Assembly: GCA_013407085.1 (NCBI GenBank)
Contig: JACCGJ010013513.1
Coordinates: forward strand, 55,552-119,551
Direction: 5' to 3'
Length of the DNA: 64,000 nt
Origin: Atriophallophorus winterbourni
Taxonomy: Eukaryota; Platyhelminthes; Trematoda; Plagiorchiida; Microphallidae
The notes below the pieces were generated by a model that was not told the origin of the DNA, did not search any database, and saw nothing but the letters and a program-made list of their open reading frames with translations. Each line of letters starts with the position of its first letter. The stretch's first letter is position 1. Below are positions 41,735 to 53,255 of the stretch, piece after piece. Made by a program: the position numbers and the translations under genes.

Positions 41735-42289
41735 TATTATTATTATTATTATATTTGCACAATCTGATACAGATATAGTGCCGTTCAACATAAACAATGA
41801 GACGTACAAAGCGAGAAGGGGGTACAAAGCGTTGTCATCGGCATCGTTGAACGTAGGCATGATACTACCTGGTTGCCTACACCGAAGTAGGGGAGATTTC
41901 GTTTAGGGGGTCCCACCCCGAGCCTTTACCCACAAGGCAGTGGAGCGAGAGAGGTTCGCACCTATCGGTGGCCGGTGACCGACGAAGCGGTTCATACGCC
42001 CTTTTCTGAGAATTTCCAGTTCGGAGCCCGATAACCCCGTTGATAGGTTGGTGACTTCAGTTTTTGCCTGTGCACCATACAATGTCCTTGGATAGGACAA
42101 GGGGCAGTGACTTTTGGAGTGACTTTTGCCAGCTGGGTGGGCTCGGCTCTCCGAGCTCAGCGAAAGGTTCGGCGGTGGTGTCTGAGGGTGTGGTGGGTTT
42201 TCGCTCGGCAAGCGTTCTCCCTATAAAAAGCCACAAAAATCCAATGATGACATCACGACGCGGCGGATGTGACTCGCCGCTCCAAAAGT
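41735..42289 (-). mobile_element. Non-autonomous retroelement with 11-bp target-site duplication
   Basis: A 555-bp insert is flanked by CATATCTCCAT at 41724-41734 and 42290-42300. The tail on the minus strand is a (TAA)n run. The minus-strand block GGCTCGGGGTGGGACCCCCT, then CTACTTCGG and GGCAACCAGGTAGTAT, matches 36600-36680, so the two elements share a central module. No conserved ORF is visible. It sits just upstream of CFAP20. Confidence 0.85.
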
Positions 42290-42444
42290 CATATCTCCAT
42301 AATATATGGATCGCTCAACTGTACAGTCAGGTGTTCGGTTTCATTATATTTAAAGACATCGATTTCATGTCGCTTATGTAGTGTGCCATTTTTTCCACTC
42401 TGCATCTCTTTGGCTTCCTTAAATCAGTTTATCATTATTGTAAA

Positions 42445-42490
42445 GTACAGATCTGAAGCCAGGAGAAGTGCCAAGCAACATAAAACAGTA
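42445..42490 (+). repeat. Possible short interspersed repeat fragment
   Basis: TACAGATCTGAAGCCAGGAG and AAGTGCCAAGCAACATAAAA resemble GTCTGGAGCCAGACAAAGTG at 9149 and the start of the hairpin repeat. It is too short to be sure. Confidence 0.3.
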
Positions 42491-42623
42491 AAAGCGAATG
42501 AGCAAACGCATACAAAGTAAGGTAGGCATGCAAAATATGCTAATGCACAATAAGCTGTTTATTTTCGCATGCGATTTTCTGATTTTTGGGTGTATTATGT
42601 TTAATGGATATAATACAATCAAT

Positions 42624-42631
42624 CATTACAG
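42624..42631 (+). promoter_or_regulatory. Possible 5'-UTR splice or trans-splice acceptor before CFAP20
   Basis: CATTACAG ends 16 bases before the CFAP20 start codon. Flatworms often add a spliced leader this close to the ATG, so this could be such an acceptor, or that of a 5'-UTR intron. It is positional evidence only. Confidence 0.25.
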
Positions 42632-42647
42632 GTTTTGGATTGATATA

Positions 42648-42731
42648 ATGTTCAGAAATACTTTTCAAAGCGGTTTTTTGTCTGTACTGTTCAGTGTCGG
42701 AACGAAACCATTACAAATTTGGGACAAAAAG
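42648..42731 (+). CDS. CFAP20: CFAP20 exon 1
   Basis: 28 codons from the start ATG to DKK, donor GTAATT. Phase 0 out. Confidence 0.95.
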
Positions 42732-45700
42732 GTAATTGTTATGAGATCTTTTATTTCAAGGTTCGTAACGGTCATATCAAAAGAATAACTGATAACGACA
42801 TTCAGTCTCCAGTTCTTGAACTCTTGGGTAACAATGTGAGGTGAGTTTCTGTTAATTGAAATTTTACGATTCAGCACAACTTCGATATCCTGTCCTGTAG
42901 ATCCGAGAAAATCTCTAGGAATTAAATTGCCGTTTCTGGTATTAATCGTCAAGAATTTGAAAAAGTACTTCACTTTTGAAATTCAGGTACAGTGTCTTTG
43001 GTTGTTCATCTGTGTATAGATTTTAGACGATGTTGGTGTAAAAAGGCGTTTCCGTGCGAGTAATTTTCAGAGCACAACGCGTGTAAAACCATTCATATGT
43101 ACAATGCCCTTACGCTTAGATGATGGCTGGAACAATGTCTACTTCAACGTTGCTGATTTTACGAAACGTGCTTACGGAACTAATTTCGTGGAGGTTCTGC
43201 GTATTCAGGTGGGCGATTTGAACTTTTCTTCGCGGCAATTATCTTGCTAAGACGAACATAACGTGATGGGATGATTTGTGTTCCATGGAGCGATACCTTA
43301 TGGTATCTCTCAGGTGCCAGCAAAGCCATTCATGCCAAGAAAGTCAACAGATAGACGTCAAACGAACTCGGTCTCAGCCCAGCGCCTTCTGAGTCAAAGG
43401 CTTTGATCGAAAACCTCAATTATTCTGTTGTCCGAGCATTATTGGTTTTGCGGTAACCTAACGCACGTTTTACGATTATCTTATGCATAATTGAGGATGC
43501 TTTTGCTCGCAACTTTTTCTGGCCCACCTTTTTATAGCCTTTATTTATCGGCGCCTAGTTCTATGCAAATCACCTCGAACTTATTCGGAATTTAATACTG
43601 TACGACTCAAAATCCTGTTACTGTCTCATACTACTACGAACACTGGTATTACTAATTAAAATACTTAAAATTCCAAATAAGCAATCTTTACTAGCCCTCT
43701 CCAGTTTCGTTGTTATCGATTTTTTGCTTTCATGATGTCTCGTTGATATAAACATTGACCGCACCAAATCTTTTCACTCGATATTTCCTGCACTGTTGGT
43801 GTAGATCTTTTACTAATGTTTCGGGTATAGCGGAAACCTCACTTCACTCCTGAATTTTAATCAGTCCAGCAAATGACTTCTGTTAACACCGACTCTCATA
43901 CTCAAAGCAAACGTAACTGGTTTGTATTAGCTATCTATGACCCGGCTGAGTTGAATATTGTTAACGTATTATCAAGGAACGAACTGGCCGCGGTTTTGCG
44001 ATGATAAGGAGCAATACATTGCGTTGACAAAAATCATTGTTTCGGAATATGAATGTATACTCTAGTCGACGTATGAACAAAGCTGTTCACTAATCCCGGA
44101 ATCCCTTATCTAATTCGAAATTTCTCTTGTATTTACGCATTCGGTATTAGCTATTGATGTTTCGCTGTTTTAGATGAGAATAATATACTCCATTAAACAA
44201 CGCTTATGTTTAGCGTGTATGCAACCGCGTTTGGTTCTATTATTTATTCATGCACTTTGTTCATTTGACTTTTGTTCGTTTGTGCCCGACCATATCGCAG
44301 AAGCGTCTTGTTTGTTATCTATCTTCGTTCGTTGAAATCATACTTTTGTGTTAAGCTAAACATTTTTATTTTGACGTAAATCAACTCGGTGTGTGGAAGC
44401 TTGTTAGATGTTTGTCAGTCGTGGAACTAACAGTTTTGATTGTATTTTGATTGTATTTGACAATCAAGGAAACGTCCCAAGTTGAGTGACGCGCAAAATC
44501 CCCAGTATATCAGAACCCAACGAGGATTTGTCAACAAATGCGGTACTGTATCAATCAAACATAGTAAAAACATACCTCAATTATCGGGGTTAACTGGGTT
44601 AAAATCCGGGTCAATGTCAAAACAATAACCCCTGCGTACCAAGTTACGTACACGAGTCAAAATCAAAGCTAAGTTCAAATCTCCGAACGTCCCACGCGAT
44701 CGAGATTACGACAAATTGTGCGCAGCAAATCAAGGTCAAAATAAGCAAACGGGTTCATAAAGCGTTAGGGTATTAGCAGGTCAGAAAAGCAGTGTGGAAG
44801 ATGATATTGACGGAACAGAAAGAAACAACACTGCCTCTCAAAACCGGCATGTCTTTCGTTCCACGCTGACTTTCTGTTCTTTACATCCTTTATCAGATCT
44901 GCACACTTGTCAATCGAAGGTTTTCTGTCATTAATGAGATTTTGCTCCGGGGCATACACATTAGAACTCGAATCGGAATAAATACTGATCTCGTTGTTGT
45001 GGTGCTACATCGAACAATGAAGTGTCGCCAATCAACGTGATCAGTATTTATACCGATTCGAGTTCTCATGTGCGTACCTCAGAGCAAATCTCATTAATGA
45101 CAGAAAACCTTCGATTGGCAAGTGTGCAGAGCTGATAAAGGATGTAAAGAACAGAAAGTCAGCGTGGAACGAAAGACATGCCGGTTTTGAGAGGCAGTGT
45201 TGTTTCTTTCTGTTCCGTCAATATCATCTTCCACACTGCTTTTCTGACCTGCTAATACCCTAACGCTTTATGAACCCGTTTGCTTATTTTGACCTTGATT
45301 TGCTGCGCACAATTTGTCGTAATCTCGATCGCGTGGGACGTTCGGAGATTTGAACTTAGCTTTGATTTTGACTCGTGTACGTAACTTGGTACGCAGGGGT
45401 TATTGTTTTGACATTGACCCGGATTTTAACCCAGTTAACCCCGATAATTGAGGTATGTTTTTACTATGTTTGATTGATACAGTACGGCATTTGTTGACAA
45501 ATCCTCGTTGGGATCTGATATATTGGGGATTTTGCGCGTCACTCAACTTAGGACGTTTCCTTGATTGTCAAATACAATCAAAACTAGCAGTGTAGATAAA
45601 TTTTGGTTTCGTTTCTTCTCTTTGTAATTGGCGAATCCATTGACTGAAATACTGTTGTTGTGCCTATTATCACCTGTTATCGAATTAATTCAGTCAATTT

Positions 45701-46620
45701 GGACCGAGCTTTCGCGAACTATTTTGCTACTGCCACCAACATCTCAAGGATTATGTGACGCTTTTTGTCCACTAAACTCGTATTTTGTCAACGCCATTGG
45801 ATTTCATTGATGATCTCTAAGGAACGCAAAACAATAAATTCGTGTGAATCCCTAAAAGTGTTTGCTCGTTTAGAGGTTGAAAATCTTTACCGAGACGGAT
45901 GATTAAGCACTCACCCTATACGGTGGCAATGGGTTTAACTAATACTAACGCTTTACCGAATTCTTCCATTTTCATTTGCCTTTATTGTTCATAAAGGAAC
46001 GTTGCTTGGTTGTTTTGTTCTTTGGGGCAGCACGTTGAAATCTTTACATTCATGTTCATTGGTGATTCAATCCTGTGGTATTCAGTGCTAGGATCGAAGG
46101 ATCTTTCGACTTCGACAGGAATAAGTTCGGCAGTTTGTGTGTGATTTGCACACACTTACATGCATTCCATCATGTCTGCTAATCCTTTTAAAATTCTTGT
46201 CAGGTTTCTGATCAATGATTTTGCTTTGATTTAGAGTGTCATCGCTGTGGTCGTGTGTAACTTAACGCTTGATCGTTTCTGAACATCTTGAGCGTTTTAC
46301 CCGATATCACATTATGATTCCGTATTTTAACCTCGTAGTTCGTCGTACGTACTTCAACTTTAAACATTTTACTGTTTCTTTGAAAACCTTTTGAGATTAC
46401 CACATCAAACGCTTTAAAAGGTCACCATATTGTTGTGACCCGATTAATCGCCATATATTTCCTTGCATGGCAACTGAATTTCTTTTCTCACTCTCATCAG
46501 ATACACGCGAATTGCCGAATCCGACGTGTCTATTTTTGTGATCGCCTCTACGCCGACGATGAGCTCCCTGCGGAATTTAAACTCTATTTACCCGTTCAAC
46601 CCAGTCAACCTGGCAGCTGA
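42648..46620 (+). CDS. CFAP20: CFAP20 (cilia- and flagella-associated protein 20), complete
   Basis: CFAP20 (BUG22/GTL3) binds axonemal microtubules at the inner junction between A and B tubules and is needed for cilium stability and beating. Five exons (42648-42731, 42761-42840, 42875-42986, 43020-43208, 46501-46620) give 194 residues; the human protein has 193. Every junction is GT-AG and in phase. The start [20 protein letters not shown] parallels human [12 protein letters not shown]. The middle holds [35 protein letters not shown] and [20 protein letters not shown]. The end is [20 protein letters not shown] and [13 protein letters not shown]. Only the last few residues (PSQPGS) are non-conserved. 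The upstream in-frame codons before MFRNTF are not part of the conserved protein. Introns 1-3 are 29-34 nt; intron 4 is 3292 bp and carries a 190-bp repeat and a large fold-back element. Confidence 0.97.
42761..42840 (+). CDS. CFAP20: CFAP20 exon 2
   Basis: After a 29-nt intron ending [28 protein letters not shown] and LLGNNV. Phase 2 out, donor GTGAGT. Human has LVLEIEGTNV at this place. Confidence 0.95.
42875..42986 (+). CDS. CFAP20: CFAP20 exon 3
   Basis: After a 34-nt intron ending [28 protein letters not shown] and [18 protein letters not shown]. Donor GTACAG. Confidence 0.95.
43020..43208 (+). CDS. CFAP20: CFAP20 exon 4
   Basis: After a 33-nt intron ending [44 protein letters not shown] and [17 protein letters not shown]. 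Donor GTGGGC, exactly 63 codons. Confidence 0.96.
43293..43482 (+). repeat. 190-bp direct repeat, copy B (CFAP20 intron 4)
   Basis: Nearly identical to 41171-41360 over the same 190 bases, with about six differences. Sequences beyond both ends are unrelated. Confidence 0.85.
44434..45583. mobile_element. Fold-back element: 550-bp inverted arms around a 48-bp loop
   Basis: The left arm 44434-44990 and right arm 45039-45583 are reverse complements at high identity. The loop is 44991-45038. The outer ends read TTTTGATTGTATTT and its complement; the left end has one extra GATTGTATTTT unit. Flanks CTAACAG (44427-44433) and CTAGCAG (45584-45590) look like a 7-bp target-site duplication with one change. 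Both arms keep a frame with [29 protein letters not shown] and [11 protein letters not shown], which I do not recognise. No transposase is visible. It lies in CFAP20 intron 4 and would fold into a long hairpin when transcribed. Confidence 0.85.
46501..46620 (+). CDS. CFAP20: CFAP20 exon 5
   Basis: Acceptor [32 protein letters not shown], then [19 protein letters not shown] and a TGA stop at 46618-46620. Confidence 0.97.
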   Translation: MHANCRIRRVYFCDRLYADDELPAEFKLYLPVQPSQPGS

Positions 46621-49600
46621 ACATTCCTGTAAAGAAACCCAATCTTCACTATGTACTTTTTATTATTTTCAAATGTACCTATAGGCGAAGCTGGTGTTTT
46701 CAACGGAATTGAAGTTCATTGTTGTATTCCTTTTGTTGCACTCGTGCATGGCTCAGAACCGGTATACTTTCGGCCAATGGTGTTCGACTCTAGTTCCTCG
46801 CCATGCTTGGCTAATCCGACAGCCCATTCCTGAACATTTTATTCTCAAGTTCATGCCTAAGTTTGTAAATAATTAGCATATAAAATTCCGAAAGAATGTC
46901 GGAAGCATACGAGCGGTTTCGTGGATATTACTGCTGATGAAGTATACGTGCCCCACATCTGGCATCTGAACCTTATTCTGACACTGATAAAAAAGTATTT
47001 GCCAGGTCGATCAATGATTTTCATTTGCGTTTTAAAATTATGGGAATTAAGCTGATTTGTATTCTTATCAGAAATTATAGGCGTAAGCAACCTGATCAGT
47101 TCGAGGCGATGCCAATCGCTGAGATACTTATTCCTCGAAAGATGTATGTGTGGAGGCACTTTTAATTTTTGGGTTAGTCATTTCGAACGGTCTGATGCTG
47201 CTCTAGGCGTCAATGAATAATAATTAGGTCTCTTCCTGATGCCACATTGAAGCAAACGCCTCGTGTTATATCCGTAACATGCTTTCTACTGGTTATCAAT
47301 TTTAAATAACAAAAGAAAAATTTTCTCGGGTGAAAATTGTATGAGTGTTTTGTTTAATAGTTTATCTATACCTGGTGTTCACACCCCAAACTTTTTCCGT
47401 TATTGTTTTAGAAATTAATACCCCCATAAATGTTGCTTCAGCTGGTCCGATGAACCAGTTCCGGTATTGCCGAAGAAAGATGATGAAAACATATTAAGTA
47501 CGTTAAGTGAGCTTTCCCGTCGGGTTCTGATGGCATAATTCAACCCACAGGGCAAGTCTGGGACTTGCTTTATCTACAAGAGTATAACCCCGTCACCACT
47601 GCGCTTCTATTTCAATCTGTCGTAGACACCGTGCCTCGCGTAAGGAATTGTAACTCTATGAATTTCATCTTATTCGGATAGATGCGGTTTCGATTCACAC
47701 CAACGCCGCTAACATATGGACATATGCCAGTACTTTTCTCGTTTGTTGATTCAGAACGCAATTTTCGTTGCTTCAGTTTTACAGATCGTCCTTCAAAGTT
47801 ATGTGAACATATCTCACACACTTCCGGTGCTTCTGAGTTCGGTACGTCGTCTACAAGATTTCAGCCAACTTTTCTACGATCAGTGACAGACATTAAGTGT
47901 TTCGATTTTTCAGTCAGGTTTCTATTTTACGTATATCTTATAGCAGTGACAAGGATAGCTCGCTAAAATATATGTGACCTTGCAAGTACAGATCTCACGG
48001 TACTGGTTAATAAACATTGTATTTCAGTCGTTTTGCTGGCTCCTCTTCCGACTGTCTGTCTACTGGACTATAAATTCTATATCTTTCTGTATACCGCGCT
48101 CCAGATCTACATGAAAGTGTCTCGTGGTTCTGAAACTTAGGCATTTGGAACGTGCTATCGGGTAACAACCTGTGATTCTATTATCAGATGAATTTTGCAC
48201 TACATTTTTATCCTTTATGAATTTCATGGCTTACCTTAACAGAAGGTACCGAAAAAATTTTAAGCTCTGAAGAGTTAGAATTGAACCTTTTAATCACGTA
48301 ACTGTGTTAAATTTGAGGTACCACACATAGTTACGAACGCATAACATTGCAGTTGGTTCAGTTTGCCTAATGTTACCGAGATGTGCGTCTCACAAAATCC
48401 GTTAGGTGGTCTCTTTTCGCTTTCCTGTACCGGTCCCGGGTTACAATGGAACATATTAGACTAATTTTCAACCTTTTCACAGGTTTCGTCCTGATTTTGT
48501 TGATACATTGCTTCCCATACGGTTGTCTAATTCAATCAACTCTGTGGGTCGACATTTAATCAACAAACATATTACTCATTAGTAGTCCACTGTTCAGTTT
48601 GCTATAAAAAAATTGAGGAACCAAGCGTTAACTTTTATTGCCTTTCATCTTTCCTTACATAGCCTATTATACCACATTTTCTTGGGTGTAGTGAAAACGT
48701 GTAATGAATACAAAATATAATTGAAGCCATTGAGATAAATTGGATTTATACTGATCGGAAAAAATTACGGTTAGGCATACAAGCAAAGTAAGAACTCATC
48801 AGTCATCATGGAATTCTAAACGTTACACAGATAAAGCGATCGACGAATTCCAAATATGGTCGTAAATTGGAGCGCGCTAAAGCATTGTCGTGTGGCGTGT
48901 TATAGGATTACTTTGTAGATGTAGAAATAAAAAAATGAAGTACACTTAAAATGGGAATTTTGAAAATTAAATCTGTCTAATCAGATTCAAAGGAATGATG
49001 TAGTATCTCAACGCAATCCCGTTTATCGATAAACTTTGATTACATCGTCAATTGGTACATCAAACAGTTCTGCTTTGTTGCTTTAGCAGTTTGTAGGATG
49101 TTCAACTGAGGGTGTCATCTAGCCAGATGACGAAACCTGAACAAACAACGCCAGCTGGGCGAACACTATTTTCACAGCATGAAATACATTTTCTCAATTT
49201 ATATGTTATACGTTTGCCAATAAAAGGAGCTTTGTTATTTATTTCGAACATTGTTGTGACCTCAGTCATTCATTGGTTGCATGTCGCGAAATAGCTGATG
49301 TTTTATGGACACGTCACGAGAACCGTTCTCTTGCGATTCTTCCGCTATCCGAATTTTTGTGTTTTTAGATGGTTTCTTCAGTCTTTTGCTTCTTCCTACT
49401 CGTGCTTTGTGTTGAACTTGGTTCAGGCAGGTCACCCGAGAGCTTTTAATCTATGCACTTTTTATTTTTACAACCACTTCTTGATAATGAAATGAAGATA
49501 ATCACCAGTAATTTAGGACCTAGCGATCTGAAAAGGAACGAAAATGCGATTAATTAAAAGGTGTAAATATTTTTAAGGTACTTCATCATCCTGGTTCAAC

Positions 49601-49769
49601 GAAAGTGGATATGTGCGCAACATTTCTATATCATCTATGTTGTAGCTCGGTATGATTGCACTGTCGATAAGCTATTACCTTGGTTGTTAATTAGTTCAAA
49701 TCAATTTAGACTTCAATGCTGTGAAATCTGTTCGCAAACAACAGTTTCCTTCAACATGCTTAACTGTTG
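46621..49769. other. CFAP20 3' flank and intergenic, nothing recognised
   Basis: No gene or element could be named. Possible exon-like pieces with splice-like borders (about 47402-47500 and 47790-47840) have no recognisable product. No clear polyadenylation signal was found for CFAP20. Confidence 0.4.
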
Positions 49770-49877
49770 AGGATTTGCAAATCAGCCAAGGACGGTCCCA
49801 AGCCCGTCTGAGAAAAAAGGAGGGTTGGGCTTAGGGCTAGCAACCCTATCCTGTAAAACCTACATTGCCACGGAAAC

Positions 49878-50201
49878 TCACTCAGTCCTCTCCGTTCCGG
49901 GTGGCACATAAGGCGAAGACAACCCCACGCCAGTGGTTCGGGTCTGCCGCTGCTTCCGTTGCCGTCTGCACCGTGAATCCTTGTGCATGTAGTTCGCGTT
50001 CCAACGTTCTGCGCCAAATTTCCTTGGGCCGTCCCCATTTTCGTTTACCTTACGGAAGACAGTGAATGGCTACCTTCGTATGCGAACTGGGATCCATCCT
50101 GCAGACACGACCGAACCATCTCCACCGTCGTCTTTTGACTACGGTAGATACCACCTCCAGACCAGTTTTTCTCAGGAGCTCTTTATTCGAAATGGTGTGT
50201 G
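49878..50201 (-). mobile_element. Nested 5'-truncated RTE copy, inverted
   Basis: 324 bp that are the reverse complement of 52928-53248, the 3' end of the host element. It is flanked by GCCACGGAAAC (49867-49877) and GCTACGGAAAC (50202-50212), a near-perfect 11-bp duplication. The homologous minus-strand copy near 63.72k has a single uninterrupted GCTACGGAAAC. Confidence 0.88.
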
Positions 50202-51133
50202 GCTACGGAAACGATGACAACATCTCCGAAAATTCTACTTATCAATGGCTACAGGAGTGACGCGAACCTTACAAAAGGTTCCATGACGGATGGAGATGAA
50301 AGCCGAAAGGAATTTTTCACCCCGATGGCCGATCTCCTTGCGTCGAAAAGAACTATAAGATTTGGTTGCTGGAACGTTCGAACGCTGTATCATGCTGGCT
50401 CAAGCCATACATGAGCTCAACAGGTATGATCTGAGTATACTTGGAATGTCCGAGTTGAGATGGACCGGCTCTGGTCAGCGAAAGCTAGATAGCGGTGAGA
50501 CTATTATCTGGTCAGGAAGGCAAGATAACCTCCATCATGGTGGAGTCGCTTTGCTTGCAAGCAGAAAGACCAGCAGTACGATCATGCAATGGAAGTTTGT
50601 AAACGAGCGACTCCTATATGCCAGACTAAACTCGAGCTTTTGCAAACTCTCGATTGTGGTAGCATACGCTCCAACAGAAGATGCAGCCCAAGAGGAGAAA
50701 TACAGGTTTTACGAAGCCATGCAATCAGTCTTTAAAGTCACCCCAAAGCACGACCTACTGGTGATAATGGGAAATTTTAACGCTAGAACCGAAACTGTAA
50801 ATACGGGCATGGAGCGTACCATGAGAGTGCATGGTGTTGGCCTACAGAATGATAATGGGGAGAGGCTACTTGACTTCTGCGATGAGAACGATCTTGTCGT
50901 TGGGGGCACCCGATTCCCCCACAAAATCATCCATAAAATAACCTAGTCTTCTCCGGACGGCAGAACAGAAAGTCAAATTGATCACATGATGATAAAAATG
51001 GTAAATGGAGGCGCTCGCTAGAAGATGTGAGTGTCATGCGTGGTGCCGATATTGGTAGCGACCATTTCCTGGTTGTGTGGAAAGATTTGTTTGAAACTGA
51101 GAATGGCGAATATAGGAATTCAGCGTATCCCAC
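50202..51133 (+). pseudogene. RTE-like endonuclease, broken
   Basis: RFGCWNVRTLYHAG, then after a frameshift ELNRYDLSILGMSELRWTGS, GGVALLASRK, SIVVAYAPTEDAAQEEKYRF and VIMGNFNARTETV, then DNGERLLDFCDENDLVVGG. The catalytic GDFN box reads GNFN, while the copy at 63k keeps GDFN. After a stop at 50944 the QIDHM and SDHFLV motifs continue in other frames. Confidence 0.85.
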
Positions 51134-51479
51134 GGTTGAATGTGAATAAGCTGAGAGATGACGCCAAGATGAAAGCTTTTGGCAACATCATGAGAGAGAA
51201 AATCAGCGCCCGGCCCAAGGATTCAATGACGATTGATGTTTTCACCCGCACACTAAAGGCCGTCGGAGAAAAAGTTTTCGGGTTCAGACAGAGTGGCAAA
51301 ACTTCGTGGATCTCGTCGAAAACCTGGCAACTCAGAAGAGAGAAAAGATGTAAAAAAACGCATGCTGAGCAAGAAACCGTCTAATGAACGGAATGCCATC
51401 GCTGAAGAGTATAGAATGGAAAATAAAGAGGTTAAAAAATCATAGAGGAAGGACAAAAGACAGTATGTGGAAAACCTGA

Positions 51480-53245
51480 CACAACAAGCTGAAGAGGCGT
51501 GTTGAATGAATGATCTGAAAACGTTATATCAGATTAATCGAAAGCTCTGTAATCGCAGTCAGGCAAGCAATCAACAAGTGAGGACCCAGGGTGGAGATCT
51601 AATAACTGATGCGAAAGAAGAGTTAGCCAGATGGCGAGAACATTTTGAGCTCATTCTAAAACGCCCACCGCCTCAAACCAACGTCGATATACCTGAGGCA
51701 GCTACAGACCTCGACGTCAACACAGACCCATCAGCCTCCAAGAGGTGGAATTCGCTATCCAGAGGTTGAAAAATAGGAAGGCACCAGGTGACGATGGAGT
51801 GTATGCCGAACTGCTCAAGGTGGAAACCGAAGAGACGCCGAAAGTTTTGTGAGACCTATTCCAGAACATCTGGGATACTGAGCAGATAACGGACGCCTGG
51901 CGTTCGGGTACTATAATCAAACTTCCCAAGAAAGGTGACTTGAGCTACTGCACCAATTGGCGAGGTATTACGCTTCTATCAGTCACGAGCAAGGTATTCT
52001 GCCGCATCATTCTCCGACGTGTCTCCAACGCAGTTGAATCCATTTCACGACGAGATCAAGCCGGGTTCAGGAAAGGAAAATCTTGCATTGACCAAATCTT
52101 TGTCCTCCGTCAGATCTTGGATCAGACACATGAATGGAATGTAGAGCTATGTGTGGCCTACATCGACTTCCAGAAGGCCTTCGATAGCGTTCACCGACCA
52201 GTGTTATGGAAAATCCTCCGTCATTATGGTATACCATCAAAGATAGTAAATCTCATGAAAGCCTTTTATGAGAAGGTTGAATGCCAAGTCGCTCACAATG
52301 GAATGCTCACTGAAAAGTTTGAGATTCGTACGGGAGTGAGGCAAGGATGTATCCTCTCACCGATACTCTTCTCCCTAACAATAGACTGGATTATGAGACA
52401 GGTGACCGATGGCAGGTCAGGAGGCATTCCATGTACCCCAGCGGGACCGCTAGAAAACCTGAAAAATGCGGATGATGTTGCCCTCTTGGCATGCAAGATC
52501 AGTGATATCCAGAACAAGAGCGATCGACTATCGGCAATTGGCAAGACGGTGGGTTTAGAAATTAACGCTGGCAAATCGGAGGTAATGCGGAAGAATGTTC
52601 CGGAGCAACCACCAGTGTTCGTAGACGGTCAATCGCTCAGTAAGGGTACAGATACAGTCTACCTTGGGAGCAAACTGACTGTAAATGGTGACTGTGAAGA
52701 TGAGGTCAGGAGAAGGATCGGGAAGGCGAACCAAGCATTCTGCATGCTGAATTCCATTTGGAAATCCTCCACTCTCAGCATTAACACGAAGATCAGACTC
52801 TTCAAGAGCAACGTTCTGAGTGTGTTGTTGTATGCATCGGAATGCTGGAAGACGACCGCTGCCATTGAGCGCAGAATGAACGTGTTTCAAACTAAGTGCT
52901 TGAGAAGGATTCTACGGATTTTTTGGTCACACACCATTTCAAATAAAGAGCTCCTGAGAGAAACTGGTCTGGAGGTGGTATCTACCGTAGTCAAAAGACG
53001 ACGGTGGAGATGGTTCGGTCGTGTCTGCAGGATGGATCCCAGTTCGCATACGAAGGTAGCCATTCACTGGCTTCCGTAAGGTAAACGAAAATGGGGACGG
53101 CCCAAGGAAATTTGGCGCAGAACATTGGAACGCGAACTACATGCACAAGGATTCACGGTGCAGACGGCAACGGAAGCAGCGGCAGACCCGAACCACTGGC
53201 GTGGGGTTGTCTTCGCCTTATGTGCCACCCGACACGGATAGGACT
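51480..53245 (+). pseudogene. RTE-like reverse transcriptase, broken
   Basis: NDLKTLYQINRKLCNRSQAS begins the linker. The main 379-codon frame from 51940 shows YCTNWRGITLLSVTSKVFCR, QAGFRKGKSCIDQIFVLRQ, YIDFQKAFDSVHRPVLWKIL and RTGVRQGCILSPILFSLTI. The catalytic box is LKNADDVALL, keeping both aspartates but with N for the usual F. It continues with VYLGSKLTVNGDCEDEV and RWRWFGRVCRMDP. After a stop at 53077 comes the C-terminus GRPKEIWRRTLERELHAQG. Confidence 0.88.
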
Positions 53246-53255
53246 GAGTTAGTTA

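Larger units (their letters stand above)
49770..53255 (+). mobile_element. RTE-like LINE, near full length, with self-nested inverted insert
   Basis: The 5' UTR GGGTTGGGCTTAGGGCTAGC (about 49826) also begins the minus-strand copy ending at 63.78k. The coding order is endonuclease, linker, reverse transcriptase. It is broken by an insert at 49878-50201, a frameshift after WNVRTLYHAG (50395), a stop at 50944, a frameshift near 51750, a TGA near 51850 and a TAA at 53077. The 3' end lies near 53248. The closest comparison is the RTE type known as SR2 in schistosomes; that family call is from memory. Confidence 0.88.

Noticed and set aside
44765..44959. 64-codon minus frame as a gene
   Set aside because: It lies inside one arm of the fold-back element and has a mirror copy in the other arm. 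No function is recognised.
46651..46876. Two overlapping 60-codon frames after CFAP20
   Set aside because: CFAP20 ends at 46620 with its conserved C-terminus. These frames show no domain and no splice support.
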